DNA of 64,000 bases from Mytilus trossulus (lineage: Eukaryota; Mollusca; Bivalvia; Mytilida; Mytilidae): NCBI RefSeq assembly GCF_036588685.1, contig NC_086386.1, positions 4,806,117 through 4,870,116 of the forward strand, written 5' to 3'. The notes beneath the pieces are model-generated. The model saw only the letters and a program-made list of their open reading frames with translations, searched no databases and was not told where the DNA came from. Below, in pieces: positions 36,279-49,200 of the stretch (within the stretch, counting starts at the first letter, position 1; each line of letters starts with the position of its first letter). The translations under genes and the position numbers were made by a program.

Positions 36279-36587
36279 CTATGCTAAGTTGCATTTTCTA
36301 TTTTTATGGTCAATTGGTAAAACATATCCGTCTCCCAACATTGATAATTCATACCTTGTAATAAAATATGACCATGCGATTCCACCAAAAATATTAATAT
36401 TGTCGTCTTCAAAATAAGTAAGTTTGTTTCCATAAATTGTGCCATTGTATTGTCTTATTGACCGATGCGTCTTTTGCCTTAATTTAGATGATATGTCCCT
36501 TTTATAGCATTCGGGAAGTTTAATTAATTTGATAAGAAAATCTTGTGTCAATTTACCCACTTTTTCGTTATGTGAAATAAAGTTCAC
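36279..36587 (-). CDS. Isolated ORF or exon resembling part of a STING ligand-binding domain
   Basis: An open stretch of about 100 codons with no ATG start (the first candidate is GTG). A possible acceptor (ATGAACAG) sits just upstream, so it may be an exon or a gene remnant. The C-terminal part has NIFGGIAWSYFITRYELSML, which resembles the start of the STING cyclic-dinucleotide-binding domain (GLAWSYYIGYL), and then YVLPIDHKN, which loosely resembles the later YVLLPLD strand. The N-terminal 60 residues are unrecognised. No neighbouring exon was identified. Bivalves carry expanded STING-related families, which makes this plausible, but the match is short and judged by eye. Confidence 0.3.
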   Translation of the reverse strand: MNFISHNEKVGKLTQDFLIKLIKLPECYKRDISSKLRQKTHRSIRQYNGTIYGNKLTYFEDDNINIFGGIAWSYFITRYELSMLGDGYVLPIDHKNRKCNLA

Positions 36588-37221
36588 CCCTGTTCATATA
36601 TGACAAATTATTGATTTTAAGTGATAGGTACTTTAATACGTGTATAGTATATCGTATACATGTACTTATGGTAATTGAAAACGAAGCTTTTATATCATAA
36701 ATTGCATGTGAAATAATCGAAAAGAAAATGCATATTAAGATACATTTAAATTAAATTAACGTCACTTCCCTCTTTCGATCAATGATATTTTGCACTTCTT
36801 TTAAAGAAGCCTGATTTGGGATGCTTCTAGCTACACTGAGATACCCTTGGTTTGTCACGGTTTATATCTTACTGATTTATGCAGATTTCGACCACCCTGC
36901 ATCAACATTGACATGACGTTCGCTGTTCGAAGTTACAACTTGTCAAACATTTTAACAAAGTATAGAGAAATTTGTATATATATAAATATGATTGCAATTA
37001 TCATCATTATATTCTTGCCTCTATTTTTTTTAAAATTTAAGCTTTGCAAAGAGTGGAATATTTCACATTTTACCTTCTTGTACAGAGTGTGAGAGCATGC
37101 TGGTCAGTTTCGGGAGAGGTTATACGATTTTGATTGGTTTACGGTGTTTTCGGTGCTACACCATTATCAAGTCGTATAGCATGCAATTGTCCTTTTTAAA
37201 AATAGTTTGAATCTAGTCTAT

Positions 37222-38732
37222 GGCCGTGTTCACACCAATCGCCGTGTAGAGTAAACATGTTTACAATTAGTTTAGTGTAGTGTACACTGGTTTCACATTA
37301 CATTTGTTCACATCTATACACCTTGTTTAGCTACCTGTACATAAGATTTGTTCCCACTTGTAAACTATATGTCATTTAAATGTTCATTACGTAGAACTGA
37401 ATCCAAAATTTTTGAACAATTTTTCTAGCGGTAAGGGAACAACCATTTTTCTTCAAACGGGGGGTGGGGGTGGAAATGGAAATATTTCGATCCCCAATTT
37501 GATAAAAAAAAAAAATGGTCATACAGATGATAAAAAAAAGGTCATACAGATGATAAAAAAATTCTGAATCAAGAGTTTCCCCATACATTAGTAATAGTGT
37601 TAAATTTTGAAAAAAAAAGTATGTGATCACCAGCATCGAAAAAAAGGAATAAAAAAGTACGCGCGAAAAATTCTGACTCAGATAAAAAAAATAACCCTCC
37701 CCCTTTTTTTAAGTTAAGTGGTTGCTTCTTTATGAAAGCCATTTTTATTATTTGTAGTGGTTTGAATATACTAGAGATGTCTCGATTGCGCATTAGAAAA
37801 CGTTAGCTTCAGCAGCGTGCTTACAGCCGAAAAAAAGGATTGAGATATTAGGGATCTGCCCGATCACTACATTTTTATCTTTTCTGTTTGTTTCAAATGG
37901 TATTTCTTCTCTAATGAGTATTTGGTAAAGGAATAGGGTTACGTTTTTTAAATTTATTTTAAGTGGTATTTAACGGATCTGAGATACTAGACAAACATAT
38001 CATTTACCTCACACTTTTTTAAGTCCTGCATTTATGCGTGAATCGTTGTTTGAGTAAAGACCAGTGGCGAATATTTCTGTGTACGTCAAGTCGATTCGGG
38101 AAGACCTTTTCAAATGAATTAGGCAGCAACTATTTACTTGATTTTTTTTGGGAAGGGGAGGGGAGCGGGGGTATGCGGTAGGCTATTGATTTTTTTCAGG
38201 ACAAATTTTGATGACAAGTTGAATCAATTTTAGCATTATATATAGTGGCAGCTGAGGGTGAAACAAACAAACAAGTTTTCAGGGCCAAAAACTGGAAACA
38301 TTTTTGGTTTCCAAAACAAAATCCGTAGCTCACCACCCCACCCACTTGCCTTTATGTTTTATACTCATCTATAATTGAGTCAGATTTTTTTTACCGAATA
38401 TATTGATCAGGGGTTAATAAAGTACGTTAATTTTTTTTAACAAAAAAAATCTTTAAAATTTAGACAATAATTTCTGTAAAGAACTATACTTATAATTATC
38501 AAAAATAGTTTCCTCCTTAAATATATACACGGTAAAACTAATGTCCTAAATGCCTAGTTTTGTGTACACTTAACCTACACAAGGCTTACATTGACTATCG
38601 ACTGTGTGTAGATAAAACATGATTTAAACTACATGTAAACATTGAGTTTTATCAATGGGAACGCAATTGTGTTTAGTTTACGTGTGAGTTACACTAACAC
38701 AACACCGAATTTAGGTCAATATGAACACGGCC
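37222..38732. mobile_element. TIR element A (GGCCGTGTTCACA ends), 1.5 kb
   Basis: Left end GGCCGTGTTCACACCAATCG; the right end on the minus strand is GGCCGTGTTCATATTGACC, so terminal inverted repeats of about 11-13 bp. The interior has A/T runs, C- or G-rich blocks and no transposase-like ORF. It shares its right terminal GGCC with element B, so the two stand head to tail. A TA dinucleotide borders the outer ends of the A-B pair. Probably a non-autonomous DNA transposon. Confidence 0.7.
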
Positions 38733-39620
38733 GTGTTCACACCAAACGTCGTGTAGAGTAAACATGTTTACAATTAGTTTAGTGTAGTGTACACTGGTTT
38801 CACATTACATTTGTTCACATCTATACACCTTGTTTAGCTACCTGTACATAAGATTTGTTCCCACTTGTAAACTATATGTCATTTAAATGTTCATTACGTA
38901 AAACTGAATTCAAAATTTTTGGACAATTTTTCTAGCGGTAAGGAAACAACCATTTGACTTCAAAAGGGGGGTGTTACCCGGGTGGGAATGGAAATATTCC
39001 GATAGGTGGCGTGGGCTATTATTTTTTTTCAGGACAAATTTTGGTGACAAGTCGAAATCAATTTTAGCATTATATATAATGGCAGCTGAGGGTGAAACAA
39101 ACAAATGTTTTTTCAGGGCCCAAAACTGGACACATTTTTTGTTTCCATAGCTCACCACCCCAACCCCCTTGCCTTTATGTTTTCTACTCAACTATAAAAG
39201 CCCCCCCCCCCCCGAAAATCAATTGGTTGCTGCCTTATGGGTTCGGAAATGATGCGGCTTTAAGTCTTGATCAGGGGTTAATAAAGGACGTTAATTTTTT
39301 TTAACAAAAAACAATCTGTAAAATTTAGACAATAATTTCTGTAAAGAACTATAGATACTAATAATTATCAAAAATATCAATTTTACTCAAAAATAATTTC
39401 CTCCTTAAATATATACACGGTAAAACTAATGTCCTAAATGCCTAGTTTTGTGTACACTTAACCTACACAAGGCCTACATTGACTATCGACTGTGTGTAGA
39501 TAAAACGTAATTTAAACTACATGTAAACATTGAGTTTTATCAATGGGAACGCAATTGTGTTTAGTTTACGTGTGAGTTACATTAACACAACACCGAATTT
39601 AGGTCAATGTGAACACGGCC
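38729..39620. mobile_element. TIR element B, shorter relative of element A
   Basis: Repeats the first 220 bp of A almost exactly (GTGTAGAGTAAACATGTTTA onward) and its last 400 bp (TGTACACTTAACCTACACAA to the end), but lacks about 600 bp of the interior. The ends are GGCCGTGTTCACACC and the complement of GGCCGTGTTCACATTGACC. A long C run sits at about 39199-39213. Confidence 0.7.
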
Positions 39621-40209
39621 TTAGTTATTTATATTCAGTGAAAATAGAATATGGGTTCAATGTTTTTACCTGTAGCGGTTTAGAAATTCAGATTTTCATC
39701 ATTGCCGTTCTTTTCGTTTTATAGCACACATCTTAATGTAAATCATTTGGACAAGCTAGTTTTCTTAAAACATGTTTATATTGTTTGTGTGTGCAGCGTC
39801 TGTGTCAACTAAAGACCCATCGATAGTTATTTTTGTTTTCCAATAGTCTTAAACCACACAAAGTATACCAGTATATAATTCCAATATAATTTGGCGACTG
39901 GTACCTATAAACAGCACTCATCAAGGTAACATAGATAGCAGTAGTCCTATCTTTTATCAGTCTATGTTAAAATACAAATATCAGCATTAACTAGAAAGGC
40001 TAAAGTCAGTAGGGCAGTCAGTGTCCGATACTTTCATTTGACCTTGAAACCTTTAAAAGAACTTATTTTTAAAATATTTTTATTATTTCCCAAATTGGTT
40101 CAAGTTTCTATATTTAAACCACTGTTCATATTCTCACAAGATCTCCCAGCTCTATCTAATCAATTTAATCCTCAATGTTCATCTTATCAGAATATAGAAA
40201 CCTTGAACA
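39621..40209. other. Upstream region of the plus-strand SLC5 gene
   Basis: No coding exon is visible. A TATAAA at 39906-39911 lies about 300 bp before the ATG and could be a core promoter element, but TATA-like strings are frequent in this AT-rich sequence. A 5' UTR within the last 200 bp is likely. Confidence 0.3.
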
Positions 40210-40287
40210 ATGACAGACAGTCTAGATACCGTCGACTATGTTGTTATAGGGATCTATTTTATTGCAGTTTTATGTGTCGGAATTTGG
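40210..40287 (+). CDS. SLC5 plus-gene exon 1, start and first membrane segment
   Basis: Starts [20 protein letters not shown], the short acidic N-terminus and first transmembrane helix of SGLT-type proteins. Donor TGG|GTAAGT, phase 0. Confidence 0.9.
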
Positions 40288-43200
40288 GTAAGTGAAATTT
40301 CGTCCCTGAAAATAACATGTACTTTACGTTTGTTTTTTACATTTGAAAAGTACTGTGTACAATTATTGGGTCTAAAAGAATCGATAGATATAGAAATTAA
40401 CCTCTAGTGTCGTGTTTGTAGTACCTAAGATTTCTGACCTAAAACATAGAGTTTGATCTGAATGTAAGGTGATGTAGGTATATGACAGTTATTGATGAGT
40501 ATATACTTTAGGATTTTACTTTAGGGTATTTAACTATAGAAAAATGTAAACACATGAGTCATATAGGAAACTCTGATGTCCTTAGTACATGAACTACAAT
40601 GTAGACTAGTTGCGAATAAAATTTGCAGATACAACTAGAACACCTAGTATAACATAAAAAGCACAAGACAATCACTTGTATTTGCGATTGTATTTAGCTT
40701 ATGCTGTATTGATTTCAAAATACTGAAAATCCTAAATTCTGCCAATAAGCCAATTCCACTATGCAGCAACAAATGTTTGAACAATTCGTAAAATGTAAAA
40801 AATCAATCGAAATAAACCTGATAAGTTTTAAGAAGATATTGATTTTGTACATATATTCATAGATTTTTATGCAGATTTTATAATTGTGTGATTTTAGTCA
40901 ACATGTCGTCCAAACAGAGGCAACACAACAGGATACTTTTTGGCGGGAAAATCAATGCACTGGATTCCCGTGAGTACAAAGTAGGAGAGATGCATAATCC
41001 CATCAAATGGGACGTATAAGTTTTAAAGTCAAGTATCATAAGCCTGTATTGGCGCTGGTGTTGTTTGTAAATAAATCAGAATACAAATATCTTAAACTGA
41101 AGTCGTACTTTATTTGTAATGTTTACCAATACTGTTTGCTGTCATCTTGAACTTTTGTATATTGTACTTATATGGAGAGGATTGTCTTAAGTTGTTATAA
41201 CTTGTATCTAATCCTATTGTATATTTAGACAATACAATAGGTTCAAACTGAAACCAATACTAGTACTTGAAATCCATGTTGTAATTATGCGCCTCTTAGC
41301 TAGGGTATTTGCAGTGGCGGAGCTCCCCTTTATTTTACGATCAATGCATTTGAATTTGGACAGATGAGTAGACCCCCCCCCCCTTTTTTTTCAATTTAAC
41401 ACTTACTTGAATTATAACTGGTAACCCCCTTGTTTTGAAAATCCGGACTTGGTGTTAATCAGATCATTTTTAAATGTAAAATGAATGTGGATGAGTTTTA
41501 TGGTTCTGTTTTAATATTTGTAAAAAATGTCCTTATATATTTTGTTTTTGTATTACATATAGTTCTTTTAAAAAGCTTCATTGAATACGACTTTTACAAT
41601 TAGGTTGGTGCATCAATCTATGCCAGTAACATAGGAGCTCCAATGTTCATTGGTTTAGCTGGCACAGCTGCTGCTTCGGGGTTGGCTGTCACTATTTATG
41701 AATGGATTGTAAGTATGACGTTTTTAAATGTCTATGCAGGTGGATTTTACAAGAAAAGCTTCTTATGTTAGTGACTATAGTTATTGAAATATACAATATT
41801 TTAAAACCCACATAGCTAGTTCAATTTCAGTGTAAAATATATGGCTTAAAAATGTTTCCTACACTTCAATAATGTAATCGGTTTTTTTTGTATCATTTAT
41901 ATTATATTTATTTTATTAATGATAGTTTATTGGATCTCATTTTAGGCGGTATATTTCTTGGTAGCACTCGGATGGGTGTTTCTACCGGTTTATATTTCGT
42001 CTGGGGTAAGCTATCTTATATACTCAGTATATGCCAACAGAAAACAGGACATTAAAAATACCTTAGATATAGTTCATTGCAATTTTAAATGTGCTTTTTG
42101 ATAACGATAAAGCAATTATTTTGAGTGTGCATTAATTAAATATGGTACATTGGTGTAAGAATTTCAAAATCTATCGTTTTGCACTCAAAAAGAAATTCCA
42201 CAGTTTTCATATATGTGCATGTAGCTTACATTGAAATCTCAAATATAAGGAATTTCAATCCTTTATTGAATCAAATTGCGTTTTGCAGCAACATTCAAGT
42301 GTCAAAAATTTGTAACACTTATTACATGTAAACCAAGGCACCTGGATTTGTGGCTAACCAAACCTCCCGCTAATATAGAAATGTTACAAAATATTGATAA
42401 AATGACAACACTACGTGTCAGAAATAAAGCACAAATATACACAAGAACACTTATCACTGAAAAACTCACAAACCTTTATTTAAGTTGGATGGATTTGGAT
42501 TTTGTATGTCCTTTTTGGTCGTAGAGCTCCTTAACTGTTTCGGTTCTTATTCAGCCTTGGTTTCAAATATTTGGCATTGAGCGTTCCTTATGTCGATAGA
42601 TCCAGAAAAGCACCTCCAATAAATTTATAACGTGTTGTTTTCATTTACTTAATCTACAAGAACGGGACTAAACTTAGTTGTTCTAAAAGGCTTCTCAATT
42701 ACTAGTCCTAAAGCGACATCCATTATGTTCCTCATGACAAATACAAACTCGTTGATAAGTTGCATTTTGTTTTATTATATACGAGAAAAGGCGAATGGAA
42801 CTTTGGCTAACACTTATCGTTCACTTTCTTATCATGTTTATATGTCCTATCAAATGATTTTTTTTTTCTTTACTTTCATTGATATCTGACATACTTCTTT
42901 TGCAATTTGATTTTGTTTTTAAGGTTTTTACGATGCCAGAGTATTTGCGGAAACGATTTGGCGGGAAGAGAATAAGGATGTTTTCGTCGTTCTTTGCGTT
43001 AATAGGATTTATTCTTTTTAACATCTCGGTAAGAACATGTTATAAAATACTCCCAAGGTTGTGGTATCCAACTTTTGAGATCCAACTCGAATGTTGACTT
43101 TTATACATCATCGGTTTAGTCATGTTCAGCCACTGTCTCTATGAAACATCACTAATCATAACAAAAACCATTGAACAAATTACACAAAGACATGGAGGGA

Positions 43201-46200
43201 AAACACAAAAAGAAATAGGTATTTGACCAGCTGAAGGACGCCTCCGCATTTGAAGACCTGTTGGTGACCTTCTGCTGTTGTCTGTGCTATGGTCTGGTTG
43301 TTGTCTTTTTGATAGATTCCCCATTTCCATTCTCATTTTTATTTGAGATCACCTGAGATCACCCCCAGTTTTTTTATGGGGTTCGTGTTGCGTAGTCTTT
43401 AGTTTTCTATGTTGTGTTTTGTGTACTTTTATTTGTCTGTTTGTCTTTTCCCTTGCATGTTTACCAATAGCGTTGTCAGTTTATTTTCAATTGATGAGTT
43501 TGGATGTCCCTCTGGTATCTTTCGACCCTCTTTTGTCATAGATTTAGATGTTTTTTGCTAAGCATGCACATATTTCACTCGAAATAATTCAAAATACAAT
43601 TATTATTTAAACATCCTTTTAGTAACATAATGTGCTAGTGACGTAATACGGTATATTTGGGGTCAATAAATTCCATATGGGGATTCGAGCTTCGTTATCA
43701 CTCCATATGGAATTTACTGACCCTATAGAATCATATTCAAAACAGTGTGGTCCTGGCCATTGATTGACGACCTAAATTATCCCATTGACTGGGACAGATA
43801 AGGTGAACGTTTGTCGGTAACAATCACTGCTCACTATGTACTTGTTAAAGACACTGAATCTGTGGGGTCACCAAAGGTTCTCAACACCTAAATAAAGCAA
43901 TTCGAAAAACTAATCCGGAATAATACGATGTGTTGATTTATATCAATAATATAAATAAAAACATAAAGGTTATTCTGAATATTTTTTCGAATTATTTTAT
44001 TATTAAAGGCGTTAAGAACCTTTGGTTACCCCACAGTTTAAATTCTATAATAAGTAAAAAGTGAGCAATGGTCGTTACCGACAAACGTTCACTTAATCTG
44101 TCCCAGTCAATGGGATAATTTAGGTCGTCAATCAATGGCCAGGACCACACTGTTTTGAATATGATTTTATATACGAATTTATCTTACCGGCTAGCTTAAC
44201 GTGTGAAATTTATATTAATGACCTATAAAAATGAGTCTTTAATACTGTTAGATAAAGAAAGGCAAGCATTAAGAAGCTACTTTCATTGATCCTACAAAAA
44301 CAAATGCAAACAAAAACAACTTGTTAGGTTTAAATGTGTTTTATGAATTTAATCATCAACTTTTGTGTCTGTTGAAACCTTTAAGATTTGTTTCCAGTAC
44401 CGTTTTGTTAAAGGGACATAACACCACTTCTAACCGTGTATGAAATTATCTCTGCCCCTTCTAACCTTATTTGAAATATAAAGGGACGTAACACCACTAC
44501 TAACCGTGTATGAAATAAGCCCACCTCCCTACTAACCTAATATGAAATATATACGGTCTCCACGCGGACGCTTTTAAACAATCATATTCTTAGAAATGTA
44601 TAGGAGGTAAGATAAATATTATTATCCATCAAATAAAACATGAACGTTTTTTTCAGATAGAAATATACTCGGGCGCCATATTTCTGCAACAGATTTTGAA
44701 ATGGAATATGTATTTATGTGTTGTCCTGATATTGATTGTTACAGCTATATTTACAGTTGTAGGTAAGTTATTATACATACTTGTGCTATGAGAATGCGTA
44801 CCCAAAACAGTATAATTATTGCTCTCAAGTGTATTAACATTTCCATTTTTTTTATGCTTCGCTTCTATAGCATACTTCTTATTTGCACCATAACCCATAC
44901 ACACGGGGCACTCATAAAATCAGTATACGTAATTATTATAATATATAACAGTAATATATAGCATGCGGACAAATCCATCACCATGTAAACGAAGTTATCT
45001 TTATATATTACACAGCCCAAACGTCCATAGCCTTTCAAATTTCTATTGCTTAATTGCCATTTCGTATGAAATTGTTAAGAAGAAAAATAAAGAAAAGATA
45101 ACTACATCATTCTCAATCATCAAACAAAATATCCGTAGAAAATACAAAATCCAAAACAAAATGAAAGTTTTCTAACAAGAAACAACAAAGATAAAGGATC
45201 GTTGCAGTTGATTACATTAATTATGCTTCTGACCAAAGTTCAACAACTTCCATATAAGTAATTGTATATTATCTCTTCAGGTGGTTTAGCGTCCGTTATT
45301 TACACAGACACCTTACAATCAGCAGTTCTTCTTATCAGTGCTACAATATTAGCAGTCATGGGTAAGAATATTCAAAGACATAATACTGACAACAATCAGG
45401 TGATACTACTTAACATGTTATACGTAAAGATGGTAAAGCTTATCCCCTTGAGGCTTCATCTGCAGCTGCACATAGTGAGTGTGTGTCCTTTCTCTGGCTT
45501 GACTACTCTAACTCGTTCGCTACTGGAATCATTGTCAGCAGTAATTATGTCAAAAACAAAGTGACAAAATGAAATGACAGAAAAAAAGTTGTCAGCAATT
45601 TAATGTTATAAATAATATATGTTGATATGAACGCATACATGTCAAATAATTCATAATCCTTTGACAATTGAACATCTCTTATTTGAAGCTGGTAAAACTC
45701 GTATATTGTATACATATAAGTGAAATGAAAAAATCTAGTCACACGTGTTATTTGTGCGTGTCTCGATACAAAATTGACAGAGTATAATTATATCACAGTA
45801 TTTCGGTGATTTTTACTGAAAAAACATATTTAAAAGATTACTCCCAACAATAGTATGCAGTAAACAAACAAAACAATTCAATAAGAGACTTAATCTTGTC
45901 AGCTATTTGATATGAACAATAACATTTTTTGAGACAACAAATAGACATGCCTTCATTTACAGTAAATTGAAAACTCTAGCCATTCCTTAACAACACACAC
46001 ACAAGCATGGTTACAATTGACAGACCACACGTCTAGTTCTATTTTAAAATGTGCAAAATCCTTTTAACATAAGTAGGAAGAACTGAAAAATTTAAGTTGA
46101 ACTTGTTAGTGTAACACATTTGACCGAAAATAAACATCACCATAATTTGATAAGTGACATTCTAAACAGGTCTGAACGAGGTCGGTGGTTGGAGTGGTAT

Positions 46201-49200
46201 GACAGCTAAGTACATGACAAGTATCGCCAATCAAACTTTCAACAACCAATCTTATCAGGAATGTAGTAAACCACGTGAGGATTCGTTTCACATCCTCAGA
46301 AGTCCAGTTTCCGGCGATATTCCATGGACTGGTGCATTTTCAGGATTATCGTTCTTGGGACTATATGTATGGAGCCAGGATCAGGTAATAATAATAATAA
46401 TCTATTTTATTAAAGTGTCACAATCTGTTAGTCTTTTTAAAGTACACACATTTTTGTATTGTGTCCTTAACTAACTACAAAATAACATTAATGATACCAC
46501 CGTACAAAAGGAGCTCATGCTTTTATATTTTGAATTTCAAGCAAATCGTTTGTATGCAATATAAGGAGTTGTGCTTTTGTGAATATCTTGCCAATAAAAC
46601 AACTTGAGAGGACGTGTTTTTTTTACAAACAATCAGTATTCCAATGGAAACCAACTGTTCTCTTCTTTTTGTCGTCTTGTTAAGTTATTCATATGAGACT
46701 GACTTCATATGCGAATTTCTTAGGAAGAAAGAAAAGCAGTTAGTGGTATTCTTCATCTATTTTGAATACACATATCTCTACTAACATCTAGAAGTTGCGG
46801 GTCATTTGAAAGCAAACCATTGCGACAAATTAAATAAATTTATCTTCTCAAGTGTAAACGTTCTGTTTTCATGTAGCACATTGAAGCAGCGCCTGCAAAC
46901 GAAGTACATGTATAACTCAACTAGTTGAAACGATACTCTATGGCTTATATTTCCTATCGCGATTTCCTTGATAAAGGGATTGCTACTCACAAGGAAGCCA
47001 ACACATCAAGAGTTCCAAGTGGTGGAGTTGAAACCATCCCTTTATCCATTTTACGAACGCCATCAGTTGGTTGACCGTTATGGGTCATCTGTTTCATAGA
47101 TGACGAAGAATATGTTCAAATTGTCGTCAGTATAACCCCGTCCCCAAATGACATACTAAACTAGACTTCACCGGGTGTGTACATATATTTCAACTTGTTG
47201 AGCAAGATATAATTACCCATTTGAAACACCATATATCACCCCCGGATTTTAGTGGGTGTTTGCTTTGCTCAGTGCTAAGTGTTTTATGTTTTGTATACAA
47301 TTTTTTAATCTATGTTTCTCTGTAGATATGGCGTTGTCAGTTTAGTTTCGACTAATGATTTGAATGTCCCTGTTGTATCTTTCGCTTCTTTTTTAGCTTT
47401 ATATTGACTGTAATATGATATCGCAAAAGAATATAACCCCTCATCTGAAGTCTTATATCATTTCAGTTGATTGTACAAAGAACTCTTTCGGCAAAGAATA
47501 TGGTGCATGCTAAAGCGGCAACATTGTTTGCATCTGTATTAAAATTGACCGGATTATTATTATTTATAATCCCCGGAATGATCAGTAGAATACTATACAC
47601 AGGTTAGCAGCAGATAGACAATCTCGAAAATAATATAGACTTTATATAAAATTGACCCATTGGTGGCCTTCGGCTTTTGTCTGCTCTATGGTCGTGTTGT
47701 TGTCTCTTTGACACATTCCCCATTTCCATTCTCAATTTTATAATGAATATACAGATAAAAATTTATTGACGTAGATTTCAAAACAGTATTATACTTATGA
47801 ATAAAAAGAAAAGTAATTGATTTCTATTAATGATAATCCCATTAATAATATAACTTGGAGATAACATGCTAGCAAATGACAAAATAGGGATAAATATTCA
47901 AAACAATAAATATCAAGAATCAATACGAAGTAAATAATTAAGTTATGTTATGAAACGTTGTTTGTTGCTGTTATAAGAATATACAATTCTTCAACATTAA
48001 ACTTAAATCTAAAATCTGTGCAGTTTCTTGTGTACAATTTGGAAATTGGTATGTCGTTCATTATCACTGAACAAATATATACTTGTTTAGGGCCAGCTGA
48101 AGGACGCCTCCGGGTGCTGGAATTTCTCGCTACATTCATGACATTGAAGACCTGTTGGTGACCTTCTGCTGTTTTTTCTATGGTCGGGTTGTTTTCTCTT
48201 TGACGCATTCCCCATTTCCATTCTCATTTTTATTTGGACGTTTTTCTACATAACATTTTCTTTTGGTATAATCATAGACTTATTATTTAGATGACTTAGC
48301 CTGTTCTGATCCTAAATCATGTTATTATTTAGATGACATAGCCTGTGCTGATCCTAAATCCTGTGAGGAATTCTGTAATAACAAAGCAGGATGCAGTAAC
48401 TTTGCGTATCCAGTGTTAGTCATCAGACTACTACCAAAAGGTAATATATTTGTTAATACTATGATAAACACAAACGTAAGGTTATACATGGATTTCAATC
48501 AAACTAAATTTATTAAAGAAAGAGATATAGCAGCATGGCCAACATTTGAAGTCGAAATACAATTTTTCAAAATATTACAAAAAGAGAAAACAATAAAGAG
48601 TGACCAACACAAACATAGTAAAAAGATAGTGAGCTCATTTAATTTGCTCTAGATATGTTAAAGTTTTTGTGTCTTTTTATAACCACGGCATGTAACAAAT
48701 TGTTCGAAAAATTAGAAGTTACGATGTTTATGCATACCCTTTTTTGGGGTACATCTTTTACATAATATCATCAATTCTGTGGAAATATCGTTAGCAACAG
48801 TAGTATACTGCTGTTTAAAACTCATAAATCCATGGACAAAAAACAAAATCGGGGTACAAACTAAAACTGAGGAAAATTAAGTCAGTAATATGACAATTGT
48901 TTGATGTGATAAATCTTCTGATTTTGATATTCAATATTGGACTTTTTGTTTTATTTCCCTTTGAGTTTGGTATTTCTGTTTTGTTACTTTTCATTATGAG
49001 CATTTCGTGTAGTACATGTATTTGCTGTGTTTTGAAGGACTTCGAGGACTAATGTTGGCAGCACTGTTAGCAGCGTTAATGAGTTCGATGACATCTATAT
49101 TGAATAGTGGTAGTTCTATTATGACCATGGACATTTGGAGACAATTCCGAAAGCAAGCACCACAATCCGAACTGATGATTGTAGGAAGACTAACAGTTCT

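Noticed and set aside
37376..39304. Several short ORFs in 37.3-39.3 kb
   Set aside because: They lie in the two TIR elements, are rich in Phe or Lys runs from homopolymers, and resemble no transposase.
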